This document shows, piece by piece, positions 38,837 through 46,844 of a stretch of 49,145 nt of DNA. Made by a program: the position numbers and the translations under genes. Every line of letters begins with the position of its first letter. Position 1 is the first letter of the stretch. Under the pieces are notes generated by a model. The model was not told the origin of the DNA. It saw only the letters and a program-made list of their open reading frames with translations, and did no database searches. The DNA is from Streptomyces sp. WAC 04229 (GTDB lineage Bacteria; Actinomycetota; Actinomycetes; Streptomycetales; Streptomycetaceae), in the NCBI RefSeq assembly GCF_003947455.1, contig NZ_QHJH01000039.1:1-49145 (forward strand), written 5' to 3'.

Positions 38837-40804
38837 GTGGGGGAGTCAGTGCGGACTCTTGCGTACGGGGCATGGCCCTCGCCCATCGACGCGGCGCTCG
38901 CCGCCGCGCACGACGGGCGCCCCGACGACGTGGGCTTCGTCGGCGACGAGGTGTGGTGGACCGCGCCCCGGCCCACCGAGGGCGGGCGGCGCGCGCTGGT
39001 GCGGCGGCACCCCGACGGCACCGAGGAGCCGGTGCTGCCCCCGCCGTGGAACGTGCGCAGCCGCGTCATCGAGTACGGCGGCCGGCCGTGGGCCGCGGTC
39101 ACCACCGACGCCGGTCCGCTGGTGGTCTTCGTGAACTTCGCCGACCAGCGGCTGTACGCCTACCGGCCGGGCGGTGCCGAGCCGCGTCCGCTGACGCCCG
39201 TCTCCCCGGTCGGCGGCGGCCTGCGCTGGGTCGAGCCGCAGGTGCGCCCCGAGCGCGGCGAGGTGTGGTGCGTCCTGGAGGAGTTCACCGGCGACGGGCC
39301 CACCGACGTGCGCCGCCTCCCGGTCGCGGTGCCGCTGGACGGTTCGGCCGCCGACGACCGGGACCGGCTCCGCGAACTCACCGGCGCACGGCACCGCTTC
39401 GTCACCGGACCCCGCGTCTCGCCCGACGGGCGGCGCGCGGCCTGGCTCGCCTGGGACCACCCGCGCATGCCCTGGGACGGCACCGAGCTGATCGTCGCCG
39501 ACATCGGCCCCGACGGCACCTTCCGGGACGCCCGGACCGCCGCCGGCGGCCCCGAGGAGTCGGTCACCCAGGTGGACTGGGCCCCGGACGGCGCCCTGCT
39601 GTACGCCTCCGACCGCACCGGCTGGTGGAACCTCTACCGCGACGGATCGCCGCTGTGCGCCCGCGACGAGGAGTTCGGCGGGCCGCTGTGGAAACTCGGC
39701 CAGCGCTGGTTCGCGCCCCTGGACAGCGGAGTGATCGCCGTCCTGCACGGCCGGGGCGCCGCCGTCCTCGGGATACTGGACCCGGAGACCGGCGAGGTCG
39801 TCGACGCGGCCGGCCCCTGGACCGAGTTCGCGCCCGCCCTGGCCGCGCACGGCGAGCGGGTCGCCGGCGTCGGCGCGAGCCCGCACAGCGGCTACGAGGT
39901 CGTCGAGCTGGACGCCCGCACCGGCCGCGCCCGCGTGATCGGCTCGCTCCACGAAGACGTCGTGGACCCGGCGTACTACCCCCGGCCGGAGATCCGCACC
40001 TTCACGGGCCCGGACGGCCGCGACATCCACGCCCACCTCTATCCGCCGCACCACCCGGGCTGCCGCGCGCCGGAGGGCACGCTGCCGCCGTACGTCATCT
40101 GGGCGCACGGCGGTCCCACCACCCGCTCCCCGCTCGTCCTCGACCTGGAGATCGCCTACTTCACCTCCCGCGGCATCGGCGTCGCCGAGGTCAACTACGG
40201 CGGCTCCAGCGGGCACGGCCGGGAGTACCGCAACCGGCTGCGCGAGCAGTGGGGCGTGGTCGACGTCGAGGACTGCGCGGCCGTCGCCCTCGCCCTCGCC
40301 GAGGAGGGCACCGCCGACCGGCGGCGGCTCGCGGTGCGCGGCGGCAGCGCGGGCGGCTGGACCTCCGCGGCCTCCCTGGCCACCACCGACGTCTACGCCT
40401 GCGGCACGGTCATCTACCCCATCCTCGACCTGACCGGCTGGGGCACGGGGGAGACCCACGACTTCGAGTCCCAGTACCTGGAGAGCCTGATCGGCCCGTA
40501 CGCCGAGGTGCCCGCCCGGTACACCGAACGGTCGCCCGCCGAGCACGCCGACCGCGTCACCGCCCCGTTCCTGCTCCTCCAGGGCCTGGACGACGTGATC
40601 TGCCCGCCCGTGCAGTGCGAGCGGTTCCTCGCCCGCATGGCCGGCCGCGGAGTGCCGCACGCCTACCTCACCTTCGAGGGCGAGGGGCACGGTTTCCGCC
40701 GGGCGGACACCATGGTGCGCGCCCTGGAGGCCGAACTCTCCCTCTACGCGCAGGTCTTCGGGCTGGAACCGCAGGGCATCCCCGCCCTGGAGCTGACCCG
40801 GTGA
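38837..40804 (+). CDS. S9 family prolyl oligopeptidase-type peptidase
   Basis: 655 aa from a GTG with AAGGAG 7 bases upstream. The first 390 residues are a beta-propeller (FVTGPRVSPDGRRAAWLAWDHPRMPWDGTEL and similar blades). The C-terminal alpha/beta-hydrolase has the nucleophile in RGGSAGGWTSA, the acid in LQGLDDVICPP and His in EGEGHGFRR. These intracellular enzymes cut short peptides (acylaminoacyl/prolyl oligopeptidase). It is third in the dppA operon; its stop overlaps the GTG of the broken S66 gene. Confidence 0.94.
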   Translation: MGESVRTLAYGAWPSPIDAALAAAHDGRPDDVGFVGDEVWWTAPRPTEGGRRALVRRHPDGTEEPVLPPPWNVRSRVIEYGGRPWAAVTTDAGPLVVFVNFADQRLYAYRPGGAEPRPLTPVSPVGGGLRWVEPQVRPERGEVWCVLEEFTGDGPTDVRRLPVAVPLDGSAADDRDRLRELTGARHRFVTGPRVSPDGRRAAWLAWDHPRMPWDGTELIVADIGPDGTFRDARTAAGGPEESVTQVDWAPDGALLYASDRTGWWNLYRDGSPLCARDEEFGGPLWKLGQRWFAPLDSGVIAVLHGRGAAVLGILDPETGEVVDAAGPWTEFAPALAAHGERVAGVGASPHSGYEVVELDARTGRARVIGSLHEDVVDPAYYPRPEIRTFTGPDGRDIHAHLYPPHHPGCRAPEGTLPPYVIWAHGGPTTRSPLVLDLEIAYFTSRGIGVAEVNYGGSSGHGREYRNRLREQWGVVDVEDCAAVALALAEEGTADRRRLAVRGGSAGGWTSAASLATTDVYACGTVIYPILDLTGWGTGETHDFESQYLESLIGPYAEVPARYTERSPAEHADRVTAPFLLLQGLDDVICPPVQCERFLARMAGRGVPHAYLTFEGEGHGFRRADTMVRALEAELSLYAQVFGLEPQGIPALELTR

Positions 40805-41170
40805 GCGGGGCGGTGGAACCGACCCGGCCGGACCGGCTCGCCCCCGGCGCCCGGGTGGCCGTCGTCGCGCCCAGCGGGCCGGTGCCCGAGGAGCGGCTCC
40901 AGGCGGGCCTGGACGTCCTGCGCGGCTGAGACCTCGGCCCGGTCGTGGCACCGCATCTCCTGGACCGGCACGGCGTCTTCGACTACCTCGCGGGCACCGA
41001 CACCGACCGGGCCGCCGGCCTCCGGGCCGCCTGGTGCGACCCGTCCGTGGACGCCGTGCTGTGCGCCCGCGGCGGGTACGGCGTCCAGCGCATGGCCGAC
41101 CTGCTCGACCGGGAGGCGATGCGCGCGGCCGGGCCGAAGGTGTACGCCGGCTTCAGCGACGTCACCGCGC
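40801..41170 (+). pseudogene. LD-carboxypeptidase (S66/MccF family) remnant
   Basis: Starts at a GTG overlapping the S9 stop. The first 42 codons read like an S66 peptidase (LAPGARVAVVAPSGPVPEERLQAGLDVLRG), then an in-frame TGA (40927-40929) stands where the alignment expects a coding triplet, most simply TGG. Past it the same frame continues as family sequence: DLGPVVAPHLLDRHGVFDYL, RAAWCDPSVDAVLCARGGYG (the RGGYG motif) and KVYAGFSDVTA. It then stops resembling the family near 41170, about 130 residues in, and the catalytic Ser is kept out of reach; the C-terminal half is missing. The gene is dead by two lesions. The truncation lies next to the oxidase gene on the other strand, which suggests a deletion or insertion joined there. 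Confidence 0.85.
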
Positions 41171-41207
41171 CCAGCCAGGCGCCGAGGATCTGGGACAGGT
41201 GTCGGTT

Positions 41208-42650
41208 TCATTCGCTCAGTCCTGCCAGCCGGGATCCGAAACGGGCGATGAGCGAGGTGCTCCGGGAGTGCCGGCTCTCCTCCCAGCGGTCGGCCACGCC
41301 GAAGAGCCGGTACATGCCGTGGACGCCCGTCCACCGCAGCGGCTCGGGTTCCCAGCGCCCGGAGCAGTGGTCGTTCCACGGCAGCCGGGTCAGCGCGGTG
41401 TCGCGGTGCTCGGCCCGGTCGAGCAGGGTACGGGCGGCCAGCCGGGTCGCCGTCACACCGTGCCCGGCGTAGCCGCGCGCGACACCGATCCTCGTGGCCC
41501 TGTCGAAGGTGATGCCGGCGCACCAGTCGCGCGTGACGCCGATGGAACCGCGCCAGGCGTGCTCGATGGAGAACGGCGTCTCCGGGAAGAACAGGCGGAG
41601 CCGCTCGCTGAGCGTGCGTACGGTGCGGGCGTCCACCCGTCCCTCGCCGGGGGTGCCGGAGTTGAAGGCGTACGGCGTGCCGCGGCCGCCGATGGCGATG
41701 CGGTCGTCGGCGGTGCGCTGCGCGTAGACGAAGGTGTGCGCCGCGTCGCCCAGGCACTCGCGGCCCTCCCAGCCGATGCGCTGCCAGACGTCCTCGGGCA
41801 GCTGATTGGTGACGACCATGGAGGAGTTGACCGGAATGACGTCGCGCGCCCCCAGGCCGCGGGCGTCGCTGTCGATCTGCCCGGAGTAGGCCTCGACACA
41901 GGCCAGGACGGTTTTGGCACGCACGGCGCCGCGCGACGTCGTGACGACGCCGGGCGCGATGCGGGTCGCGCGGGTGTCCTCGCAGATCCGCACGCCCTTG
42001 GCCCGTACGACGGCCGCCAGGCCGTGGACGAGCTTGGCCGGGTCGATCCGGACGGTGCTGCGGGTGAGCAGGCCGCCCAGGGCCGGCTGGACGGCGATCC
42101 GCCTCCTGACGGCCTCCGCGTCGAGCAGCTCCAGGTCCTGCGCGGGGTATCCGTGGGACAGGTCCGCGGCGTAGGCCGTCTCCAGGCGCTTCATCGCCGC
42201 GGGCGTGGTGGCCACCCGCAGGTGCCCTCCCCGGTGCTGGTCGGCCTCGATGCCCTCCTGTTCGAGGATGTGCAGGGTGTCGTCGACACACCGGTGCATC
42301 TCCTCCTGGAAGGAGACGACGGCCGCGGTTCCGTCCAGTCCCCGCCTGCGCGCGGCCCTGGCGTAGACGGCCCGGTTGCCGGGGATGAGGGGGGAGAGCC
42401 AGCCGCCGTTGCGCCCGGAGGCGCCGTAGCCGACCTCCTTGGCCTCGACGACGGTGATCCGCGCCTCGGGGCGTTCCGCGATCGCGTGGTAGGCGGCCCA
42501 CAGCCCGGTGAGACCACCGCCCACGACGACGAGGTCCTGCTCCTGGCCGGGCAGGTCCGCCGTCGTGCGGTGGGCCTCGCCGCCCAGGTCCGCGGCGGTG
42601 CGGGCCGCCGTCATCCAGTGCGAAATCTGACCGTTGCGGTACGGCGTCAT
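41208..42650 (-). CDS. FAD-dependent amine oxidoreductase (DAO/PuuB-like)
   Basis: 480 aa. N-terminal dinucleotide motif DLVVVGGGLTGLWAAY followed by VVEAKEVGYGASGRNGGWLSP, typical of D-amino acid oxidase/gamma-glutamylputrescine oxidase proteins; later VNSSMVVTNQLPEDVWQ and GVARGYAGHGVTATRLAARTLLD close the FAD site. It likely oxidises a secondary or primary amine. ATG at 42650 lacks a strong ribosome-binding site. It is 56 bp downstream of an XRE-cupin regulator in the same direction, an arrangement seen in polyamine or amine catabolism. The 3' end abuts the truncated S66 gene. Confidence 0.9.
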   Translation of the reverse strand: MTPYRNGQISHWMTAARTAADLGGEAHRTTADLPGQEQDLVVVGGGLTGLWAAYHAIAERPEARITVVEAKEVGYGASGRNGGWLSPLIPGNRAVYARAARRRGLDGTAAVVSFQEEMHRCVDDTLHILEQEGIEADQHRGGHLRVATTPAAMKRLETAYAADLSHGYPAQDLELLDAEAVRRRIAVQPALGGLLTRSTVRIDPAKLVHGLAAVVRAKGVRICEDTRATRIAPGVVTTSRGAVRAKTVLACVEAYSGQIDSDARGLGARDVIPVNSSMVVTNQLPEDVWQRIGWEGRECLGDAAHTFVYAQRTADDRIAIGGRGTPYAFNSGTPGEGRVDARTVRTLSERLRLFFPETPFSIEHAWRGSIGVTRDWCAGITFDRATRIGVARGYAGHGVTATRLAARTLLDRAEHRDTALTRLPWNDHCSGRWEPEPLRWTGVHGMYRLFGVADRWEESRHSRSTSLIARFGSRLAGLSE

Positions 42651-42706
42651 GGGCGGGTCCCGGGGGTGAGGTGCTGGGTCGGTGCGTGGCGCGACGGTGC
42701 AAAGGC

Positions 42707-43279
42707 TCAGTAGGTGGGTGGCGCCATGGCCCACAGGACCCGGGCCTCGTCCACGCCCGTGGTCTCGGCGACGCGGTGCGGGTCGCTGCTGCGGTAGTGG
42801 ACGGAGTCCAGGGCCGACAGCCGGTGCAGCTGGTCGCGGATCCGCACGTCCACCTCGCCGGAGAGGACCAGCAGGATCTCCTCGGAGCTGCCGTGCGTGT
42901 AGGGCTCGACGCCGGTGGAACCGCCCGGGGCGAAGTGGCCGAGGAGCACCTCGAGGTGGTCGAAGGACGACGGGGTCAGCTTGATCTTCGAGGCACCCTC
43001 GCCGAACGACATGCCGTGGGCGTCGCGGAAGCGCAGTACGGGGTTGGCCGCGGTACCGCCCGCGGCGAAGAGGTCGCCGACGTTGAGTTTGAGGACCTCG
43101 CACAGCCGCTGGAGGGTGCGCACGCTGGCGTTGGCCTGGTCCCGTTCGACCTGGGACAGGTAGCCCTCGGTGACTCCGGACCGGTCCGCCACGTCCTTGA
43201 GAGTCAGGTGGAGGGCCCTTCTGCGGCGGCGCAGACGTCCGCCGATGCCGGCCGCGGGGCCGGGGTGCTCGGTCGCCAT
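42707..43279 (-). CDS. XRE family regulator with C-terminal cupin domain
   Basis: 190 aa. Helix-turn-helix LKDVADRSGVTEGYLSQVERDQANASVRTLQRL (about 32-64) and a cupin ligand domain in the second half (LEVLLGHFAPGG, THGSSEEILLVLSGEVDVRI). This is the PuuR/HipB-cupin layout in which a small molecule bound by the cupin alters repression. It should control the oxidase gene downstream and itself. A -10 TAGGTT ends 8 bases before the ATG at 43279. It diverges from the acetyltransferase gene. Confidence 0.92.
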   Translation of the reverse strand: MATEHPGPAAGIGGRLRRRRRALHLTLKDVADRSGVTEGYLSQVERDQANASVRTLQRLCEVLKLNVGDLFAAGGTAANPVLRFRDAHGMSFGEGASKIKLTPSSFDHLEVLLGHFAPGGSTGVEPYTHGSSEEILLVLSGEVDVRIRDQLHRLSALDSVHYRSSDPHRVAETTGVDEARVLWAMAPPTY

Positions 43280-43300
43280 GCCGCGGCAACCTAACAACGG

Positions 43301-43351
43301 TTTGCCGGCAGCACAATGAATGTTGGCGGGACCGAAGAAATCTTTGCCGGC
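43301..43351. promoter_or_regulatory. direct repeats TTTGCCGGC in the XRE/acetyltransferase divergent region
   Basis: TTTGCCGGC occurs at 43301-43309 and 43343-43351, 42 bp apart (about four helical turns), within the 95-bp gap. Candidate binding sites for the XRE regulator. Confidence 0.35.
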
Positions 43352-43362
43352 GCCGGTCCCTC

Positions 43363-43368
43363 TAGGCT
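43363..43368 (+). promoter_or_regulatory. -10 box of leaderless acetyltransferase gene
   Basis: TAGGCT followed by GACCCC and the ATG at 43375. Confidence 0.45.
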
Positions 43369-43374
43369 GACCCC

Positions 43375-43947
43375 ATGCCGCACACCCCGTCCCGCCACCT
43401 CGCCGAGGGCCCTCGCGTGGGCATACGGCACTTCACCTACGCGGACGCCGCCGAGTTCACCGCCCGGGCCCGGGAGAGCAAGGACCTGCACCATCCCTGG
43501 CTCTTCCCGCCGGACAGCCCCCAGGCGTACGACGCCTACGCGTCCCGCCTGATCGAGGACCCCACCAAGGCCGGGTTCCTGATCTGCGAGAAGGACGGGG
43601 CGGGCGGTTCCGGCGAGGGCGGGGCCATCGCCGGGTTCGTCAACATCAACAACATCGTCGAGGGCGGCTTCCTCAGCGGCGCCCTCGGCTACGGCGCCTT
43701 CGCGCACGCGGCCGGCCGGGGGCTGATGCGCGAGGGGCTGGGCCTCGTGGTGCGGCACGCCTTCGGGCCGATGCGGCTGCACCGGCTGGAGATCAACGTG
43801 CAGCCGGGCAACGCCGCCTCCATCGCACTGGCCCGCTCCTGCGGCTTCCACCTGGAGGGCTTCTCACCGAGGATGCTGCACGTGGACGGGGACTGGCGCG
43901 ACCATCAGCGCTGGGCGATCACCGCCGAGACCGTGACTTCCGGTTGA
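43375..43947 (+). CDS. GNAT family N-acetyltransferase (RimJ/RimL-like)
   Basis: 190 aa. Pattern of ribosomal-protein-type acetyltransferases: IRHFTYADAAEFTARARES at the start, SGALGYGAFAHAAGRGLMREGLGLVVRHAFG for acetyl-CoA binding and LHRLEINVQPGNAASIALARSCGFHLEGF. It transfers acetyl groups to an N-terminus or small amine; the substrate is unknown. The start is leaderless by a -10 box 6 bases before the ATG. Its last 29 bp overlap the convergent DUF6204 gene. Confidence 0.92.
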   Translation: MPHTPSRHLAEGPRVGIRHFTYADAAEFTARARESKDLHHPWLFPPDSPQAYDAYASRLIEDPTKAGFLICEKDGAGGSGEGGAIAGFVNINNIVEGGFLSGALGYGAFAHAAGRGLMREGLGLVVRHAFGPMRLHRLEINVQPGNAASIALARSCGFHLEGFSPRMLHVDGDWRDHQRWAITAETVTSG

Positions 43948-44266
43948 TCTTCATGGTGTCCAGGTCCGTCACCGTCGAGCGCAGCTCACCGAACCCGTAG
44001 CCGAGCCCGCGCAGCGTGTCCTCGGCCCGGTCCTCGGCGAGGGCGGCCGCCATCTCGTCGCCGTCCGCCGGGTCCGAGACCACCACGTACCGCATCGAGA
44101 AGTGCTTCAGCGGCGACGGCTCGTACGACAGCGACCCCTCCTCGGTGAACCGCATGCTCGTCATCCCGTGGTCACCGGCCTCGGCGAGCAGCCGGGCCCG
44201 CGCCTCCTCGGTCAGGCCCTCCCAGGTGCCCCGGACGATCACCCGGTAGGTGTGCCGCTCGCTCAC
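43919..44266 (-). CDS. DUF6204 family protein
   Basis: 115 aa, small and soluble: YRVIVRGTWEGLTEEARARLLAEAGDHGMTSMRFTEEGSL, then MRYVVVSDPADGDEMAAALAEDRAEDTLRGLG and a basic tail (KINRKSRSRR). The family is common in actinomycetes and has no known function. GTG at 44266 has AAGGAG 6 bases before it. Its 3' end runs into the acetyltransferase gene on the other strand. Confidence 0.85.
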   Translation of the reverse strand: MSERHTYRVIVRGTWEGLTEEARARLLAEAGDHGMTSMRFTEEGSLSYEPSPLKHFSMRYVVVSDPADGDEMAAALAEDRAEDTLRGLGYGFGELRSTVTDLDTMKINRKSRSRR

Positions 44267-44338
44267 GTGCCACTCCTTCGTACGTACGCCGACCGCCCGA
44301 CCCTAAGCCCCCGCCCGCACCGCGCCCCAAGGAATTAA

Positions 44339-44351
44339 ACGTGAGTCACGT
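44339..44351. promoter_or_regulatory. palindrome ACGTGA-G-TCACGT before the DUF5107 gene
   Basis: Perfect 6-bp arms around a single base, 63 bp before the GTG at 44415, next to an AT-rich AATTAAA. It has the form of a LacI/GntR-type operator. No regulator gene is next to it. Confidence 0.35.
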
Positions 44352-44414
44352 CGCGTGACGGCGACCGGCTCCGACCCTGTTCACCGTGGCGGGGAGCGGC
44401 TTCCATGGGGAACC

Positions 44415-46400
44415 GTGACGACGATCCGACGTGAGGTACTGACCCTGCCCGCCGCGCCGCAGGGCCCGGACAATCCCCTGCCGCCGCTGCGCCCCCTGGA
44501 CGAGGCGCACCGCATCGACGACCGGGACCGGGCCGGCCTGCCGCGCGACATGGCCCGACAGGTCGACTACGAGCCGCTGCGCAGCCTGCTGCCCGTCATG
44601 GTCCGGGACGGTTACGGACGCGACCGCGAGCCGCGGGAACTGGACGCGCTGGTCATCGAGAACGACCGGCTGCGCGCCACCGTGCTGCCCGCGCTCGGCG
44701 GCCGGATCGCCTCCCTGCGCCACAAGCCGACCGACCGCGAACTCCTCTACGTCAACCCCGTCCTCCAGCCCGCCAACTTCGCCCTCAACGGCGCCTGGTT
44801 CTCCGGCGGCATCGAGTGGAACATCGGCGCCACCGGACACACCACCCTCTCCTGCTCCCCCGTGCACGCCGCCCGCGTGCCCGCCCCGGACGGCGGGGAG
44901 ATGCTGCGCCTGTGGGAGTGGGAGCGGCTGCGCGACCTGCCCTTCCAGGTCGACCTGTGGCTCCCGGAGGGCTCGGACTTCCTGTACGTGGGCGTCCGCG
45001 TCCGCAACCCGCACGAGCGCCCCGTGCCGACCTACTGGTGGTCCAACATCGCCGTGCCCGAGGACCGCCGGGTCCTCGCCCCCGCCGACGAGGCGTACCA
45101 CTTCGGCTACGAGCGGCGGCTGCGCCGCGTGCCCGTCCCGGAGTACGACGGCACCGACCGGACGTACCCCCTGAACAGCACCTACGCCGCCGACTACTTC
45201 TACGACGTGCCGGACGGCCGGCGCCGCTGGATCGCCGCGCTCGACGAGCACGGCCACGGGCTGGCGCAGACCTCCACCGACGTACTGCGCGGCCGGAAGC
45301 TGTTCGTGTGGGGCACCGGACCCGGCGGGCGCCGCTGGCAGGAGTGGCTCACCGAGCCCGGCACCGGCGGCTACTGCGAGATCCAGGCCGGCCTCGCCCG
45401 CACCCAGCTGGAGCACGTCAGGCTGGACGCGGAGAGCGAGGTGTCCTGGCTGGAGGCGTACGGGCCGCTCGAAGCCACGCCCGACGGCGACTGGCACACC
45501 GTGCTGCGCGGCGCGGAGGAGCGGCTGGAGAGCGCCCTGCCGCGGGCCGGCGTCGACGCCGCGTACGAGGTCTGGCGGGCGCACGCCGACACCGAGCCCG
45601 GCGAGCGGCTGGCCACCGGCTCGGGCTGGGGCGCGCTGGAAGCGCTGCGCGCGGGATGGAAGCTGCCCGGCACCCCGTTCGGCGAGGACACCCTCGGCGA
45701 GGAGCAGGAACCGTGGCTCCACCTGCTGCGCACCGGGACCCTCCCCGAGACCGGACACCGCGAGCCGCCCGGCTCCACCCTGGTCGCCCGGCCCTGGCGG
45801 GACATGCTGGAGACCACCGCCGCCACCCCGCTCGCCGAGTACCACCTGGGGGTCGCCCAGTGGCACGCCGACGACCGGGCCCAGGCGGTCCGCAGCTGGG
45901 AGCGCGGCCTCAAGGGCGCCGCCGACCGCTGGCCGTTGCTGCGCTGCCTCGCCGCCGCCGACCAGGCGGACGGGCACGCCGAGCGGGCCGCCGACCAGTA
46001 CGCGGAGGCCTTCGACGACCTGTGCGCGCGCCGGCCGGATCCCGGGCGAGCTTCGGACGCGGACGCCCCGGACCGGGACGGACGGTGGACGGCCGTCGCC
46101 GCCGCCCTCGGCCGCGAGGCCATCGGCGCGCTGCTCGCGGTCGGACGCACCGCCGACGCCCGCGCCGTGTGGGAGCGGCTGGACCCCGCGACCCGGACCC
46201 GCGGCCGGTTCCGGCTGGCCGAGGGGGAGTTGCTGGCCGCCGAGGGCCGGCACGAGGAGGCGCGGGCCGTCTTCGACGAGGGTTTCGAGGTCGCCGACCT
46301 GCGGGAGGGCGACGAGAGCATCGGAGCGCTGTGGGCGCGGCTCGGCGACGAACCGCTCCCGGCCCGGCACGACTTCCGGATGCGGCCGGACGCGGGGTGA
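44415..46400 (+). CDS. DUF5107 domain protein with C-terminal TPR region
   Basis: 661 aa. The first 360 residues resemble the galactose-mutarotase superfamily (ALVIENDRLRATVLPALGGRIASLRHKPTDRELLYVNPV, then GGIEWNIGATGHTTL and PTYWWSNIAVPE), which is annotated DUF5107. The C-terminal 220 residues are helical TPR-like repeats (AEYHLGVAQWHADDRAQAVRSWERGL, ERAADQYAEAF, RHEEARAVFDEGFE). Proteins of this build are found with sugar-metabolism genes, so carbohydrate recognition is likely, but the function is unknown. GTG at 44415 is preceded by GGGGAA; it is not certain. Confidence 0.85.
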   Translation: MTTIRREVLTLPAAPQGPDNPLPPLRPLDEAHRIDDRDRAGLPRDMARQVDYEPLRSLLPVMVRDGYGRDREPRELDALVIENDRLRATVLPALGGRIASLRHKPTDRELLYVNPVLQPANFALNGAWFSGGIEWNIGATGHTTLSCSPVHAARVPAPDGGEMLRLWEWERLRDLPFQVDLWLPEGSDFLYVGVRVRNPHERPVPTYWWSNIAVPEDRRVLAPADEAYHFGYERRLRRVPVPEYDGTDRTYPLNSTYAADYFYDVPDGRRRWIAALDEHGHGLAQTSTDVLRGRKLFVWGTGPGGRRWQEWLTEPGTGGYCEIQAGLARTQLEHVRLDAESEVSWLEAYGPLEATPDGDWHTVLRGAEERLESALPRAGVDAAYEVWRAHADTEPGERLATGSGWGALEALRAGWKLPGTPFGEDTLGEEQEPWLHLLRTGTLPETGHREPPGSTLVARPWRDMLETTAATPLAEYHLGVAQWHADDRAQAVRSWERGLKGAADRWPLLRCLAAADQADGHAERAADQYAEAFDDLCARRPDPGRASDADAPDRDGRWTAVAAALGREAIGALLAVGRTADARAVWERLDPATRTRGRFRLAEGELLAAEGRHEEARAVFDEGFEVADLREGDESIGALWARLGDEPLPARHDFRMRPDAG

Positions 46401-46417
46401 GCCCGCCCGGTCCTGGG

Positions 46418-46765
46418 CTACGCCCGCCGGTCCACGTACTCGTAGATCGCGCCGTCCGGATGCCGGGCGATCAGGTTGCGGCCCCCGGGCGTCGGGACCG
46501 GGCCGGCGATGACGTCGCCCCCCAGCGAGGTGAGGATCCGCTGGGTCTCCTCGACGTCCGTCACCGCGATCGTCGCCGCCACCTTGCGCAACACCTCGAG
46601 CTGGGACTCGGGCCCGCTCATCAGCAGGAAGCAGCCGACCGCGGCGACCTCGACCCCGCCGCGCTCGGAACGCATGGCCCGGCCGCCGGCCAGACCCTCG
46701 TAGAAGGGGATCGCCTTGTCCAGGTCGTCGACGTAGACGCGCAGTGTGGCTCCCAGAATGTCCAT
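46418..46765 (-). CDS. VOC (glyoxalase/bleomycin resistance) family protein
   Basis: 115 aa single VOC module: LRVYVDDLDKAIPFYEGLAGG, the middle strand VEVAAVGCFLLMSGPE and the second paired motif AATIAVTDVEETQRILTSLGG, ending PDGAIYEYVD. Members act as metal-dependent isomerases or bind drugs. Leaderless start: -10 TAGGCT 6 bases upstream. It converges on the DUF5107 gene with a 17-bp gap. It is too generic to be called the epimerase of the ethylmalonyl-CoA pathway. Confidence 0.88.
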   Translation of the reverse strand: MDILGATLRVYVDDLDKAIPFYEGLAGGRAMRSERGGVEVAAVGCFLLMSGPESQLEVLRKVAATIAVTDVEETQRILTSLGGDVIAGPVPTPGGRNLIARHPDGAIYEYVDRRA

Positions 46766-46771
46766 GGGACG

Positions 46772-46777
46772 AGCCTA
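46772..46777 (-). promoter_or_regulatory. -10 box of leaderless VOC gene
   Basis: TAGGCT on the minus strand, then CGTCCC and the ATG. It is the same hexamer and gap as at the acetyltransferase gene at 43363. Confidence 0.45.
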
Positions 46778-46844
46778 GTTGGCGGCGGGTGGGCCCGACT
46801 CGCGCCCCGGCCATGGAAGTTCCGCGGCCGGGTACCCGCAAGGC

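Noticed and set aside
40945..41472. Internal start making a shorter functional S66 protein
   Set aside because: It would lack the N-terminal strand and the whole C-terminal half with the Glu/His catalytic residues, and its last 100 codons are antisense to the oxidase gene.
46418..46765. VOC protein as the ethylmalonyl/methylmalonyl-CoA epimerase
   Set aside because: It is 25 kb from the pathway operon, transcribed alone, and only generic VOC features are visible.
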